A stretch of DNA of 64,000 nucleotides from Aralia elata (taxonomy: Eukaryota; Streptophyta; Magnoliopsida; Apiales; Araliaceae): positions 66,326,889 to 66,390,888 of the forward strand of contig CM068388.1 of the NCBI GenBank assembly GCA_034770075.1, written 5' to 3'. Each line of letters opens with the position of its first letter. Position 1 is the first letter of the stretch. Shown piece after piece: positions 23,606 through 35,480 of this stretch. The translations under genes and the position numbers were made by a program. Under the pieces are notes generated by a model. The model did no database searches and had not been told where the DNA came from. It was given only the letters and a program-made list of their open reading frames with translations.

Positions 23606-24121
23606 AGTCCTAACACGTTACTCGGGTTTTATAAACATATCAGTATTTAGCATGTAATACAATATTGTACTTGAACAATCGCATGACCATCGTGTGGGAG
23701 CTCTAGCTTACCCAACCTCGGGAATTCTGCTCTCCCCGATTAGTGATTCAAGTTGCTAAAATACCGATTCAGTTTTACTGAATTAACATAATCATTGAAT
23801 AGACGGTTTACCAAGTAGAATTCTCAAACACATACCATAATAATGCATTTATATTCATATACCTACTTTAGCGTCTTACACGTTCATTACAGGTATATTA
23901 CTATAACTGCTACCATCCCATTTAATATAACAAAAGATGGGATTCACTTAAACCATTCTTTTCTACCTACATAAATGGAAAGTACATCCTACATACGAAC
24001 TACCTCGCACCTGCTGAGGTTAATACAAATTTTAGTAAATCAAAAGTAGTACCAACCTCACTGCTCAAGGCATAACTGCCCACCTCCAACTATCCTCTAA
24101 GGGACACAAGGTGAATACAAC
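23606..24121 (-). other. Spacer between pre-gag ORF and gag
   Basis: About 500 bp of leader without a convincing frame. I see no further gene here. Confidence 0.5.
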
Positions 24122-24484
24122 TCAATGCTTGCTCTCGCTACTGGAGGGCAGATCCATCCATTTGGCGTCGAACTGCATAAAGGCGATGCCTACGGCTCGC
24201 TCTAAACCATATATCTTCGCATCTTTAGCTTTCACCTCATCCCTCAACTGTCCTAACTGCAGCTCTCTTTGCTGCAGCCTTTTGCGCAACTCGGCTAACT
24301 CAGCCTGCGCCTGGTAAGCAGTGTCCTTATACTGCTGCTTAGCAATCTGGAGGATGTGGTTCTGTGCCTCCATTTGTTTAGCCCTAACCTCTAGCTCAGC
24401 GTCCCTCGCCAGTAAATCTCCTATCACCTCAGGCCCTATGGGCTCCTGGTTCACTAAATAGCTATCGTGACTCTCGTCCGACAT
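24122..24484 (-). CDS. Pre-gag ORF, predicted coiled coil, unknown function
   Basis: A 120-residue frame lies between the primer site (about 190 bp upstream) and gag (about 520 bp downstream), on the element's own strand. I do not recognise the protein. The N-terminus is acidic (MSDESHDSYL). Residues about 25-95 are rich in A, E, L, Q, K and R with a heptad-like pattern (ELEVRAKQMEAQ, AELAELRKRLQQRELQLGQL), suggesting a coiled coil; no membrane segment or zinc motif is seen. It is intact while gag-pol carries four stops. The corresponding region is deleted in the first chromovirus. It could be a structural accessory protein of the element or a chance frame in the leader; the regular heptads favour a real protein. 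Confidence 0.5.
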   Translation of the reverse strand: MSDESHDSYLVNQEPIGPEVIGDLLARDAELEVRAKQMEAQNHILQIAKQQYKDTAYQAQAELAELRKRLQQRELQLGQLRDEVKAKDAKIYGLERAVGIAFMQFDAKWMDLPSSSESKH

Positions 24485-24669
24485 CCTACAAACACCACAC
24501 CATAAACAGCATCAGTACCACAATAAAATATATTCATTGATAAAATGAAATGATATTTTATTCGGTACAACTAGAACTCGATGAATCTCCTCAACCCATC
24601 CCCTACATACTCTATATGAGTTTTCTACCAAGGTTATAACCTAGGTTTCTGCTTCTTAACGTTTATAAC

Positions 24670-24688
24670 CTACAGCTTTGATACCAAC
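24670..24688 (-). other. Primer binding site (initiator tRNA-Met type)
   Basis: The minus strand reads ggttggtatcaaagctgta directly after the LTR end. The first part is close to the TGGTATCAGAGC primer site typical of this lineage. It defines the 5' LTR as the copy at 24690 onward. Confidence 0.8.
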
Positions 24689-24934
24689 CTGTGACACCCC
24701 CAAATCCGGGTTTCCTAACCTCGAATTCGGTGTTCACGATTCTCAACAACAAACATACTTTCTAACTAAATGCGGAATAATAAACATACATTGTTTATCG
24801 AATAGAAATAAAGTCCTACAATTCTGGTCCCAAGGTTCTTTAACCTTAACTTAAAACATACCCTTAATACAATAAGAGTTCACATAACCAAATAACATTT
24901 TAAGATAAACTTCTACATAATCCCTATCAGGCAA

Positions 24935-25043
24935 CTATTCTTGCACCTTCCCTTTTCCTTTGTCCCCTTTAGACGTCTCTGCCTTAGCTGAAATAAAGAT
25001 CATGATATAGCAAGGGTAAGCAACTAGTTTGCTTAGCAAGTTT
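24935..25043 (-). other. Conserved LTR block with K/G-rich tail (L2, copy 2)
   Basis: Identical in layout to 15971-16079. The acceptor-like atttcag precedes the tail starting at 24987, and the stop is at 24935-24937. Confidence 0.5.
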
Positions 25044-26069
25044 ATACACAAGGGAGATATATCATGATTAGAAGGAAGTTTCGCTTTCAATGTTCAACAA
25101 CAGTATAAGAGTGTGAAAAAACATGAATTAATAATCAACAGTTGAATATTCGAATACTTGAATGACAGTTACTGAGTGGTTGAAAATAACCATAGACATT
25201 TGCCAAGGTTCTCAGCATTTAAACCGGACTTCTTAAAAAGTTTTGGTAATCAAGGGGATCAGCCTTTCATACCCCGTGATTTATGCATAAACACTTAATA
25301 AACCAGCATTGATATCATGCCTTAATCAAATTTATCCTTTTCTCAGCCAAGAGTTCTTACCCTAACAATTTAATAAGAACAACTTTTAAAATACCTTTGA
25401 TTCAACAAATTTAGACATGATTGATCTAGCTGATACAATAGCATAGATCTACCTCATAAACAGTTCATGCTTGAAAGAACTTTAATCTAATTCACAATTC
25501 AATAATAATAGAATATGAATTCAATTGCACAAGGTGTGAATCTCAATAATCAGTATAGATGTGAATAATCAACAATAATTATTCACTAATCATGCTTCAA
25601 AAATCATAACTCGAGTTTGAGTTAGGGAACTTGCCTGTCTGCTCAGCTACAAATAATTCTAGCTTTAACTAATTGGCCTTGAAGAACCTAACATTGATAA
25701 TGTTGAGCTATCAATTAGTACTGCGTAGTTGTATATCGATACGCTTACTTATGTTATTTATTTAACAATTAAGCAAATCACATAGCACACATAAGTTAAT
25801 AAACTATCATAAATCCTATAAGACACTTTAATGGATCTCTAGGTTGATGGTTTAATTAATTAACCATGTTTCCCTTAAGTGATAATCACTTATTAACCTC
25901 TAAGCAATTTATTATAATTGTTAAATTAATTAACATTACTCTTTCTTAAGTAATATTCATTTATTAAACCCTTAAACAATTTATTATGATTGCTTAATTA
26001 ATGAGTTATTTAAACTCTCTCTATTTTATTAACTCTATCTTTATTTAATTACTATTAAATAGTAATTAA

Positions 26070-26800
26070 TTAATTATCTTTAGTTATTATTAGTAATTAA
26101 TAACTAATTATGTTCACTTATTATTCAATTATTAATTAAATAATAATCAAATTATAAATTTTTAATTGTCTTTAATTATTATTTAAGATTAAATAATAAT
26201 TAATTAGGTTTGTTTATTATTTAAATTTAATCAATTAATAAATAATTGATTAGTGCGTAACAATTATCTTTAGTTATTATTTAATAATAAATAATAGCTA
26301 ATTAGATTTATTTATTATTTAAAGTTAATTAAATAATAAATAATTAATTAGTAAATATGAATTATCTTTAGTTATTATTTAATAATAAATAATATCTAAT
26401 TAGATTTATTTATTATTTAAGGTTAATCAAGTAATAAATAATTACTTAGTGAATAAGAATTATCTTTAGTTATTATTTAATAATAAATAATATCTAATTA
26501 GATTTATTTATTATTTAAGGTTAATCAAGTAATAAATAATTACTTAGTGAATAAGAATTATCTTTAGTTATTATTTGATAATAAATAATAACTAATTAGG
26601 TTTCTTTATTAAATAATAAATAATTAATTAGTGAGTAAGACTTATCTTTAGTTATTATTTAATAATAACTAATTAGGTTTATTTATTATTTAATGTTAAT
26701 AAAATAATAAATAATTAATTAGTGAGTAATAATTATCTTTAGTTATTATTTAATAATAAATAATAACTAATTATGTTTATTTATTATTTAAGGTTAATCA
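26070..26800 (-). repeat. ~95-bp AT-rich tandem array, second L2 copy
   Basis: Units again begin ttatctttagttatta. One unit near 26458-26560 differs in arrangement from the other LTR (tttgataataaataataac), showing change by slippage or conversion since the two LTRs were identical. Confidence 0.75.
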
Positions 26801-27967
26801 AATAATATTTACAATTCTTAATTATCCTTAATCATTATTTAATAATAATTAAACAATAATTAATTAATGCTACTTAAATAATAGTTAAATGATTAAATAT
26901 ACTTAAACAATATTTAATTAGTTTAATCATCCATTGACATGCATTAGAATTTATTAACAAAGATTTTTAATGACTTAAATGGATTTAAGACTTTGCTATT
27001 TTCGGATTTGTTTCCAGCTTTGGGGTCCTTAGGCAAAACTTGAATATCTTGAGTTCTACAACTCCGTTTGACGTCTAGTTGGTCTTGTTAGCTTCATATC
27101 TTCTTAAACTACAATATCCCATCATCAAAGAGCAAATTAAGATCTGTTTTGATTACCAAAACTGGCCAGGAACCGGACTGCATTGCACAGTCCTAAAGCA
27201 GTGGGGTGTTTTAGTAATAAATTCATATCTCACTCATCTTAACTCTGTTTTTAGTCGTTCCACTTGGAGAATCTCCGTATCTTATAGCTCTATCACCCAA
27301 AGCTCACGGATCATGCACCCAACTTACGGAACGTGAACAGTAATTCCGGGAGTGGGCTGATTCGTTTTAGGTACGCATACACACATGTTTTAGCACATCA
27401 AAAATACTAAAACACTTACTAAACGCCTTAAGCTACAACATGGCATCAATGAAAGCACACTAGACCATAATATCTTATTGCTTAGATTTAAAACCATACT
27501 TGTTAAGTGTGCTCTTAAAATAATATAGATTTGACAAGATAAAAATCTAGATCCACAAATACTCCATCTCTACTACCAACATAAACCAACAACATAAAAA
27601 TTTCCAACAAAATAAGTGTCTAATAATAATAATAGTTAAATATATAATAATAACAACAAGAAAACTAGGGTTTGAAGGAAATGAGATCCATACCTAGATT
27701 TATTGGCTATTCCTCTCCTATTTCCAAAATAGGTTGTGAATGGGGATGACCTAAACAATCAAGACCTTCTTCTTTCTCCCACAAGATTTATTCTTGCTTT
27801 TTCTTCAAACTCTCTCTCTAACACTCTCTCTACACTTGGTGAATAATAATGAACCAACCCCTACCATCATTGGTGAGGGGTCCTATTTATAGGAAAGTAG
27901 AGACCATGGGCAAAATAGTCATTAACCATGACTAGGCAAGGGCAATTTGGTCAATTCATCAATAATA

Positions 27968-28200
27968 AGGTTTAATATCAAAAGAATTGGTAAAGTTATC
28001 TATTAATTAAATATTCAATTAACTTGAATATAGTGGAGGAATTAAATTTGCATAAATTAATTAATATAATTATTAATTAATGTGAGCAATATTGATATTA
28101 ATATTTAATAATCTATCTAGTAATTTAATACTAACGGACTAGATCATTTATTTAATTAACCAATTCAAATCTTTTATTTGATCATGAATTAGGGAGTTAA
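27968..28200. other. AT-rich junction sequence
   Basis: Between the truncated L2 LTR and the probable L3 start lie 233 bp of AT-rich sequence that match nothing else I recognise in the window. It holds no gene. Confidence 0.4.
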
Positions 28201-28854
28201 TGTATACTAAATTAATTGGGATTTTAATTGTGTGATTTATTTAACTAAGTAGCAATATGTTGGGACAAGATTTATGGGACAAGGTCCCATTTATTTGTCA
28301 ACTGTGGTCTGGAAAAGGGAGAGGGAATGGAAAATTTAATTTAACTAATGGTAACAGTGGAAATTATATCCCTTCTTTTTCTCAGTCGCTTATAGACATC
28401 ATGCCTAGCCTAAGCTTGCGTGTATTAGATGGGGAGATGATGAAGGGGGTGTGGGTTGATACCCAGCTTTCTACCAAATTTTCTTTACCCAGCAGCTTCT
28501 TCTTCTTAACATTGGTTCTTCAAATTGGAACTTCTTCTTTAATAACCTAGTTGCTAAAATTTTCTGTAAGTTCATATAGAGGAGGAGTGCTACTAGGAAG
28601 TACTAGAAATCTACAATTAAGCAATCTAGGAGTATCAATTTAGCTTCACATGAGGTAAAATTTGCCACTTGTGTTCTTAATTTCTTAGTTTGTTAAATTC
28701 TAAGGAATCCATGATTCTTGCTAATTAGTTTGATAATTAGTGTTATGATGTAATATGGGTCTGAATGCATGTTTGGGACCAATGTGGTTACACTGAGATG
28801 CATTTAGAAGAGTTGGGCCATAATCATTTTCGAGTTCTGCAGAAGCAGGGCCGA

Positions 28855-28925
28855 TCTTGAGCCTGTACAGGAGCGGCGCGATTGCGCCACTCCCAAGGCT
28901 AAAACTAGCGCGGTCGCGCGCTGGC
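28855..28925 (+). repeat. GC-rich palindromic cassette 1 (L3 plus copy)
   Basis: Contains ggcgcgattgcgcc and agcgcggtcgcgcgct, each able to fold back on itself, in otherwise AT-rich LTR sequence. A related pair recurs at 29725-29790. Confidence 0.65.
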
Positions 28926-29724
28926 TACCAGTTTCTGTTTCCTGAGTTCTGATGTTTTGAGCATGCTAGTTTAGTCCATTCATGTATGAAAATAGGTTTG
29001 CCATGTTATCTAGTGTCCCTATGAATACCACGAGTTGCCTTACGTGCTCTAGTATGTATTTTCCAAAGAAAACTTAAGAACTTTGAAATAAACTTGACAA
29101 AACGTGTGTCTTTTAAATTCTGACCATTTGAGCATGTGTACGTGGCTTAAATATGTGTTCTAATGAATATGAGTAATGATTTCAAGTTACCTTATATGTA
29201 CTAAGTTGCTTTAGTTGACTTAGCGTGACTTTGAAAGAAAACTTAGAAGTTTGTAGGCTAACATCTCCAATCACTATGTGAGTTACATTCTGATCATGCA
29301 AGCATGAATAATAGGAGTCATTATGCCTCTAGACATGTTTAACATGAGCACCCTTTAGCTAAACATAGTTTCGACTTGTGCAAGTGTGTTCAAAAGGACG
29401 AAGTTCCAAATATAAGCAATGTGAACAATGTATACATGAGTTGTCTACATACAAGCATGCATATTAAGTATTGTTTAGCCTCACTATGTGGTGTTGTGAC
29501 TATAATAGTCGATCCCTTGTAACATGGACTTAATCAGCTTAAGGTATAGAAATTTCTGACATCAAACCATATAACTTTGAACTAGACCTAGAATGAGCAT
29601 GCTAGGTTTCGAACCCAAGTTAATAACTTTATGAGCATATGTATTTGATCAATATCAATAGCATGTATGCTAGAAAGTAAGTTCGGATTCAAGTAGAATG
29701 AAATTTCATTTCTGTTTTGACCAG

Positions 29725-29790
29725 TGAGTGGCGCAACCGCGCCACTTTTAAGGCAAAAACCAGCGCGGCCGAGCCGGTTGCCAGTCTTGC
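29725..29790 (+). repeat. GC-rich palindromic cassette 2 (L3 plus copy)
   Basis: Contains the perfect stem gtggcgc-aacc-gcgccac and the word ccagcgcggccgagccgg. It shares the phrase aaggc(t)aaaac.agcgcgg with cassette 1, ~870 bp upstream in the same LTR. Confidence 0.65.
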
Positions 29791-30848
29791 CAGTTGCTTT
29801 AATCTGTGGACCGAACCTTGTGGCATGTGTATACGTGTGTCTTAAGCAGTATTGCATGATTAAACTGAGGTGTTATGTGTTCAAGCCTATGTTGATGCAT
29901 AGAAACTAGATATTCTAAAGTTATTAATCTAAAACAGGGTTAGATGTTTATAGACTCAGTCATAGTAAATCGACTTACGTGAATTATGTGTTAGACTTAC
30001 CTGATGATCGAATTCTTGTAAGTGTGAACTCATACCAATTTATACAACACTAATTGAGAGACCGACTTATTAATGTTAGGTCGTTTCAAAGCAATTTAAT
30101 TAAAGCTAGATTATTATAGCTAAGCAGTCAGGTAAGTTTTTGAACTTCACTCTTTAGTTGTACAAGTTCCCTTCTACTGAAACTTTACTTTGTGCAAGCT
30201 TCCTAAATTGATCTTATATTGCAAGTCTCCTATATTAACCTCGATATTTAAGCAAGTTTCCTTGAATTAAAATCTAATACTCGATTTATGGTGCAAGCCA
30301 TTTATTTAAGCTTGAACTTTATTTCCAAGCATTCTTTAAGTGGTTTAATTACTTTACAATTATTCCACCTCTATATTATTGTGACTCGCACTTCGTGTAT
30401 CTAAGTTGTACGGTCTTTGACTCATACCTTATTTAAGGTTTTACTGTTTAAGGACCATTCATAGTTGAGTCTAAGCCATTGTTCGGCTAGACATATGTGT
30501 GTTTAATAATTTAAAAGCTTTCCAAACCATTTGAAGGTGCGGATTCTTGGACTAGTATGAACACCCCAAAATATAAGAGAGTACCCCACGTATCTAAATA
30601 TAAGATATAAGAACAGAAATTAAATGTTATGCATACACATAGTGTACAAGAGGCTGATCCCCTCAAGTACTTATTTCTGAAGGAGTAACCAAAGGGTCAA
30701 TCAGCTATTGATTCTATTAGAAGTTATTGTTCATGGTCTATGTTGACTATCGTTTATTCTAACAATAATTATTATTCATATTCATATTGTTGAATCATTT
30801 CAGATATCTCTTTCATTCATGATATATGTTATTCCTTGTTGCTATTTA

Positions 30849-30956
30849 AACTTACTGAGCAAGCTAGTTGCTCACCCTTGTTATATCATGAACCTTATTG
30901 CAGTTAAGCCCGAGACCTCAAGCAAAAGTAAGGGCAAGGAGAAGATGACGTATTAG
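30849..30956 (+). other. Conserved LTR block with K-rich tail (L3 plus copy)
   Basis: Reads aacttactgagcaagctag, ctcacccttgttatatcatga, acceptor-like ttattgcag ending at 30903, then the tail KPETSSKSKGKEKMTY and TAG at 30954-30956. The frame is open across the block as LLSKLVAHPCYIMNPIAV, almost identical to the minus L3 copy. Confidence 0.6.
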
Positions 30957-32889
30957 ATTTCTAGTGACTGTACTTTGTTTTAGGCGTAGTTAATTAACTG
31001 TTATTGTTATTTGGACCCTAAGTAATGTACTAGGGTATATTTGTATTCCTGTATTAAGGTTTTCGTATTTTGGGACTAGTAACACCTTTTGAATGAACAA
31101 CATACATTTATTTTATTCCGCATTTAATATTGTCTGTTGTTTAGAGATGAATGTTTGTATTGGATCGTGATGACCGAATCCGGGTGTTTGGGGACCCGAA
31201 TTTGGGGGTATCACAAATGTAACGCCCCCGAAACTCGGGTCTTACCTTGAACCCAATTCCGACGCGTCACGGTACTACCCATACAACATAGGCTTACTAA
31301 AAATATGTTAATATAACAACATATCCTCATCTAATCCTAGGTACGAAGACCTTAAATAAAACACTTATGACCAAGGTTGAATAAATACCATGATCCTTTA
31401 CAATATCTCATGTGTGAACGCAAGGTTCAGATTCTGACTTTATCCAATCCCTGAATATTCGCAAGGTTATTCTATAACCAATACATTCGTTATAAAAATG
31501 TCCTTTATACAACATCGACATCCTTGTAGTTTACTATAACAAGTAACTAACATAATCACATCATAAATACTATAATGGATAACCTTCATTTCTAACTCAA
31601 GGTTTACATAGTCAAATTCACGTACATCTTATACCGTCATCATAGCTAAATAATTACAGTAAAGGGACATTTAGCAACCTTCCTGTTTCCATGCGCCTCT
31701 AATCTTTATCATCACGATATCAAGATAATTGCATTGCATCGTAAATCTGCAAAAGTTTTATTTTTGCAAGAATGAGCACGACGGCTCTGCAAGAACTGAC
31801 AGTTTTCACATTTCATGCTTCACGTAACACATAAGTTTGCATTTTATCCATGCATCATGATTCTCATACTATGTATCTTACTCATGCATTATAAATCTTA
31901 TGCAATTCATCCATATATATGCATCATGTATCTCATAGCATACTTCATGCATCTCACGTTGTATATTTACAATAATTCAAGTTCCACATAGAACAATATA
32001 GTCACATAATTGCACATTATGCACACTTTAATCATGCTCTCATATAATCCACATAATAGTGAAAGATTTAGTAATCAAGTCATGTACATCAATACATTTA
32101 AACAAGTTAACAAGTTACTGAAAGAACTTGCCTTTAAGCGTTCCTTGCCAAATTATGATGGCTCGTCCTTCAAATATCCTACACAATTTATTTAACAACA
32201 AAATACCAATTAGCCACTAAAAAGGCTTCATATAATGGTTTATATTATAAACCCACTTCATATCTTATAATGTTTGTTTTGTTTAAATCGAAACACTATT
32301 TAAGTTCTTTAACACTTTACGCGGCGTTTCGACGTTTACACGTCACACACCTAATTCGCCTCCTTTGCATGTGCTTAGCATGCTCATACATTGGTTTATA
32401 ACACACTATCATGTTTCATTATTATTAGAAACACAATATTAAACAAGATTATACACACTAGTTACGGCGTTACGACGCTTGCACGTCTATACGCCAAACT
32501 TGATTATTCGAACGCCCAGGCGACATGCATTTGCGTACGCCTAACATGCCCATTCAATTTATCTAATACTAATTGGTTAATGTTAAGTATCATTATAAAT
32601 CATAACATTCATGTTTTAGAACTTAGAACAACATTTTATATTGTCGGGAGCATTACATGTGCTTACGCGCATGCCCGACACCCTCCGATTGCCTCCAAAA
32701 ACACATCAGTCATACAAATGGTCAATTTGGGAATTGATCCCGACCTCAAATCGAAAACTTTAAAGAACGAAAGTTGTAGGTCTACTCGTCCTCTTTCCGA
32801 ATCATCTTGAATCACCTCAATCCAAGTTCGTATGAGAAAGTTATGCTCATTTTACTAAAGGATGTCGGAGCAGTTTGCACAGTCTCTTT

Positions 32890-32985
32890 ACCAGCGCCTT
32901 AGGCGCTCAAAATGGCCTTTGGGCAGCGCTCTAGGCGCTCTCTCACAGTAGCTGTGCCAGTGGCCAGCGCCTTAGGTGCTCGACC
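32890..32985 (-). repeat. Palindromic cassette of L5 LTR
   Basis: Three versions of one word lie in 100 bp: agcgccttaggcgct (a perfect hairpin), agcgctctaggcgct and agcgccttaggtgct. Confidence 0.7.
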
Positions 32986-33735
32986 TGAGTCTCCAACCCG
33001 TTTTGCTTCCCGGAATACTCTGTTCTGGTGTTCTAGACCTATCTTGCTTCCAATCACCATAACTCCCTCAATACACGTTCAAATTGGTCCGTTCTGGACT
33101 CTATGGACTCCTAAGACATAGGGCTACAACATATCAAAAATTCAGAGTTATCCATTAATATTAACATGGCCAAATCTTAGGCCAAAGTATCAACTCATGT
33201 TATATTTTCGTGTTCTTGGTGTTCTTCGTGTTCTTCACTAGAATCATCACCAAATCTTCGTTTTAACTCCTTTTTACTCCATTCCAACTGGGTTAACTTC
33301 GTAACACATGGAAGTACAACATTATAACAACAAATAAATTAAACAAATATGAAATCAAAGCTACAAGTCCTCTAAATCGTCCAAAAGTCCATGTTCTTGT
33401 TCAATAGTTCAATGTTCTTGCTCCATTAAGCCAAGGTAAGGATTTTTTTCCATTTTTGTTCCACTTTGATGTTATTAATGGCTTACATAACCTCTTAACA
33501 ACATTTACAATCATCTAACACAAATCAAACCAACAAGAATCGCAAGAAAACCAACCCATGAGCATAGAAGCTCTAAAAACCCAAAAACTTTGGAAAATCT
33601 TTTACAAAACTCAAATGAAATGGATTTAATGAGATATTACCTCTGTAAATCTCTTATAGATGATAGAGAATCTTGAAAGTAGTATGCACACAAGCCAATC
33701 ATATTTGATATGATGTAGCATATACTTTGTAATCT

Positions 33736-35480
33736 TGTTCGTTTGTTAAAGGCATTTTACTTTATGTACATGGTGCTGTTATATTAAATGTAATAAACCC
33801 ATAGTTTTGAGCAATGCTTTTAGAATCATGATGGGGATCATGCTAATGAGATCTAAATTCTAGATAGCTCACAAACTAAAATCGTTCCTAATCGTTGGAT
33901 TACTAAAAAGGGGATTAGTGAATCCGGATAGATTAGTACATACGTTGCTTGCTCTTATGAAGAGGATGATTGATCTCATAATCATTTGTGTGGAGACACT
34001 AAAGAAAGTATGTAGGTGCTTATTAGAGAATAAGTTCACTGAACGTGGCTCACTAAGGAATACCTAATGGAGTTTTACTCGCCTGTCAATAGGAATTCCT
34101 CTAGTGATAGTAGTACAAGTGATCCTTGGACTTGAGATCATCATAGTATCTTGTGTATGATGAGTTATACTTTGACATGTCCCTTAAGACCTTTAGGGTA
34201 TATCAAAGGGTATGATTGGGTATAATAAGTTATACATGGAGATAGGTGAATGATCAACAAAGAATCTACCACTTCTAGTAAAAGGAGAGAATGTCCTATG
34301 TGATTCGATAAATGACGACTTAAAAGTCTTTGGCCAAAGCAGAATGAAATTTGAAAGGAGTTTCTAATTTGCATTATCAGAGTTGTGCATTTGAGAATCG
34401 AAATACATATAATTAAATAAAATAAGACTTGACAGTAATTCCATGTCTTATATTTAATTGGGACATTGTATGGTAGAAGGATTGAATTATACAGTAACTA
34501 TTCACTGAAAGGTTCTTTTGTGATTAATGTTGAAATCTATATTATTTGGAAAGTCGTTGATCGCTAAGGGGGCTTACCCTTATTGTAGAATAAATATTAT
34601 TTATTTAAATGAATTAAATAGTTTAATTTATTTATTTAAATAATATTAGAATTGTTCTAATTGATTTATTCACAACCGGTTTAATATAGAGAACCTAAAG
34701 GGTCACACCGCAAAAGAAAAATATTTGTTTAAGAAGTAAATGGCATAATTGTAATAATAAGTTAAGTGTATTTAATTTAATCTATGGAGATAGAATAAAT
34801 TAAATAGCTTAATATTTATTATTTAATATTTTAGAAATATTAAATATAAATTAATAAGAGGAGTCTTATTCTTATTATTACCATTACTATTATTTAATTC
34901 CTAATAGGGATTGGGAATTAATTAATAGAAGTACTCTCTCATAAATTCCTAATTGGATTAGGAGTTTAATTAATTAAAGGAATTTAATTAAAATAAAAAC
35001 CCTAATCCTAAATAGTTTAGGAGGGTTTCCTATATCTATAAATAAGAGGAGTCTTATCATGATTTAGGGTTAGACAATTTACACACTCTTCCATGAGAAT
35101 TGGAGAGAGAGAGTACTTACAATTTCTATAGAGATAGAAACTAGGGTTTTGCCAACACCCATCTTCTAGAATAACTATTATTCCTTGGTGGATCACCTCT
35201 AGAGGCCAAACACTTGGGTGGCTAACGTTGATCAAAGGAAGGAATCTCATTGGTGAAATTCAAGGAGAACGCAAAGGATTTGGAGGTGAACTCATACCTG
35301 TGGAAGCATGATTCTACAAGGGTATGATTCTCATACTTTATCTCTTTCGTTTAATTGATAATTGAACACATGGATGATCATGGTGATGGTTTGTATGAAA
35401 AATTTTAAGATCCGTTTTATCGCGCTTAAGCACTATTTATGTAATTTGATTGCATGTTCACGCTATATACAAACCTAACA
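33736..35480 (+). mobile_element. Solo LTR, probably Copia type, with 5-bp target duplication
   Basis: The sequence from tgttcgtttgtt to aacctaaca has TG..CA ends and is flanked by the perfect pentamer AATCT (33731-33735 and 35481-35485). It contains a TATA box, a CCCTAAT-rich leader and no coding sequence, as expected for a solo LTR left by recombination between the two LTRs of a full element. It interrupts the L5 LTR. A Copia origin is inferred from general character only. Confidence 0.7.
35036..35046 (+). promoter_or_regulatory. TATA box of the solo LTR
   Basis: The ctataaataag sequence lies ~435 bp before the LTR end and is followed by a leader with GA-rich runs, a usual promoter position for an LTR in the plus orientation. 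Confidence 0.5.

Larger units (their letters stand above)
24690..27967 (-). mobile_element. 5' LTR (L2) of the second chromovirus, truncated
   Basis: It starts on the plus strand with TGTGACACCCCC next to the primer site and follows the other L2 LTR almost base for base, but the match stops at about 27967, where the other copy continues for ~480 bp to its terminus. The element's promoter-proximal end is therefore lost. It retains the ~500-bp segment (25235-25730) missing from the other LTR, so the intact LTR would be about 3.8 kb. A TATA-like box is at 27882-27893 and a donor-like site at 27692-27693 (minus). Confidence 0.88.
28201..31215 (+). mobile_element. L3-family LTR, plus orientation
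   Basis: The start tgtatactaaattaatt and the following atttaactaagtagc..gggacaag match the reverse complement of 41050-41126, and the end gggggtatcaca matches the other L3 copy's gggggcgtcaca. Between them the order of features is shared: donor-like AG|GTAA at 28655, GC-rich palindromic cassettes at ~28855-28925 and 29725-29790, and the conserved block at 30849-30956. No primer site or internal region follows; another LTR begins two bases later. Flanking pentamers (gttaa / aatgt) do not match, so it is not a clean solo LTR. Confidence 0.7.

Noticed and set aside
28257..28550. 97-codon frame at the start of the L3 LTR
   Set aside because: The other L3 copy does not keep the frame, so it is LTR leader sequence.
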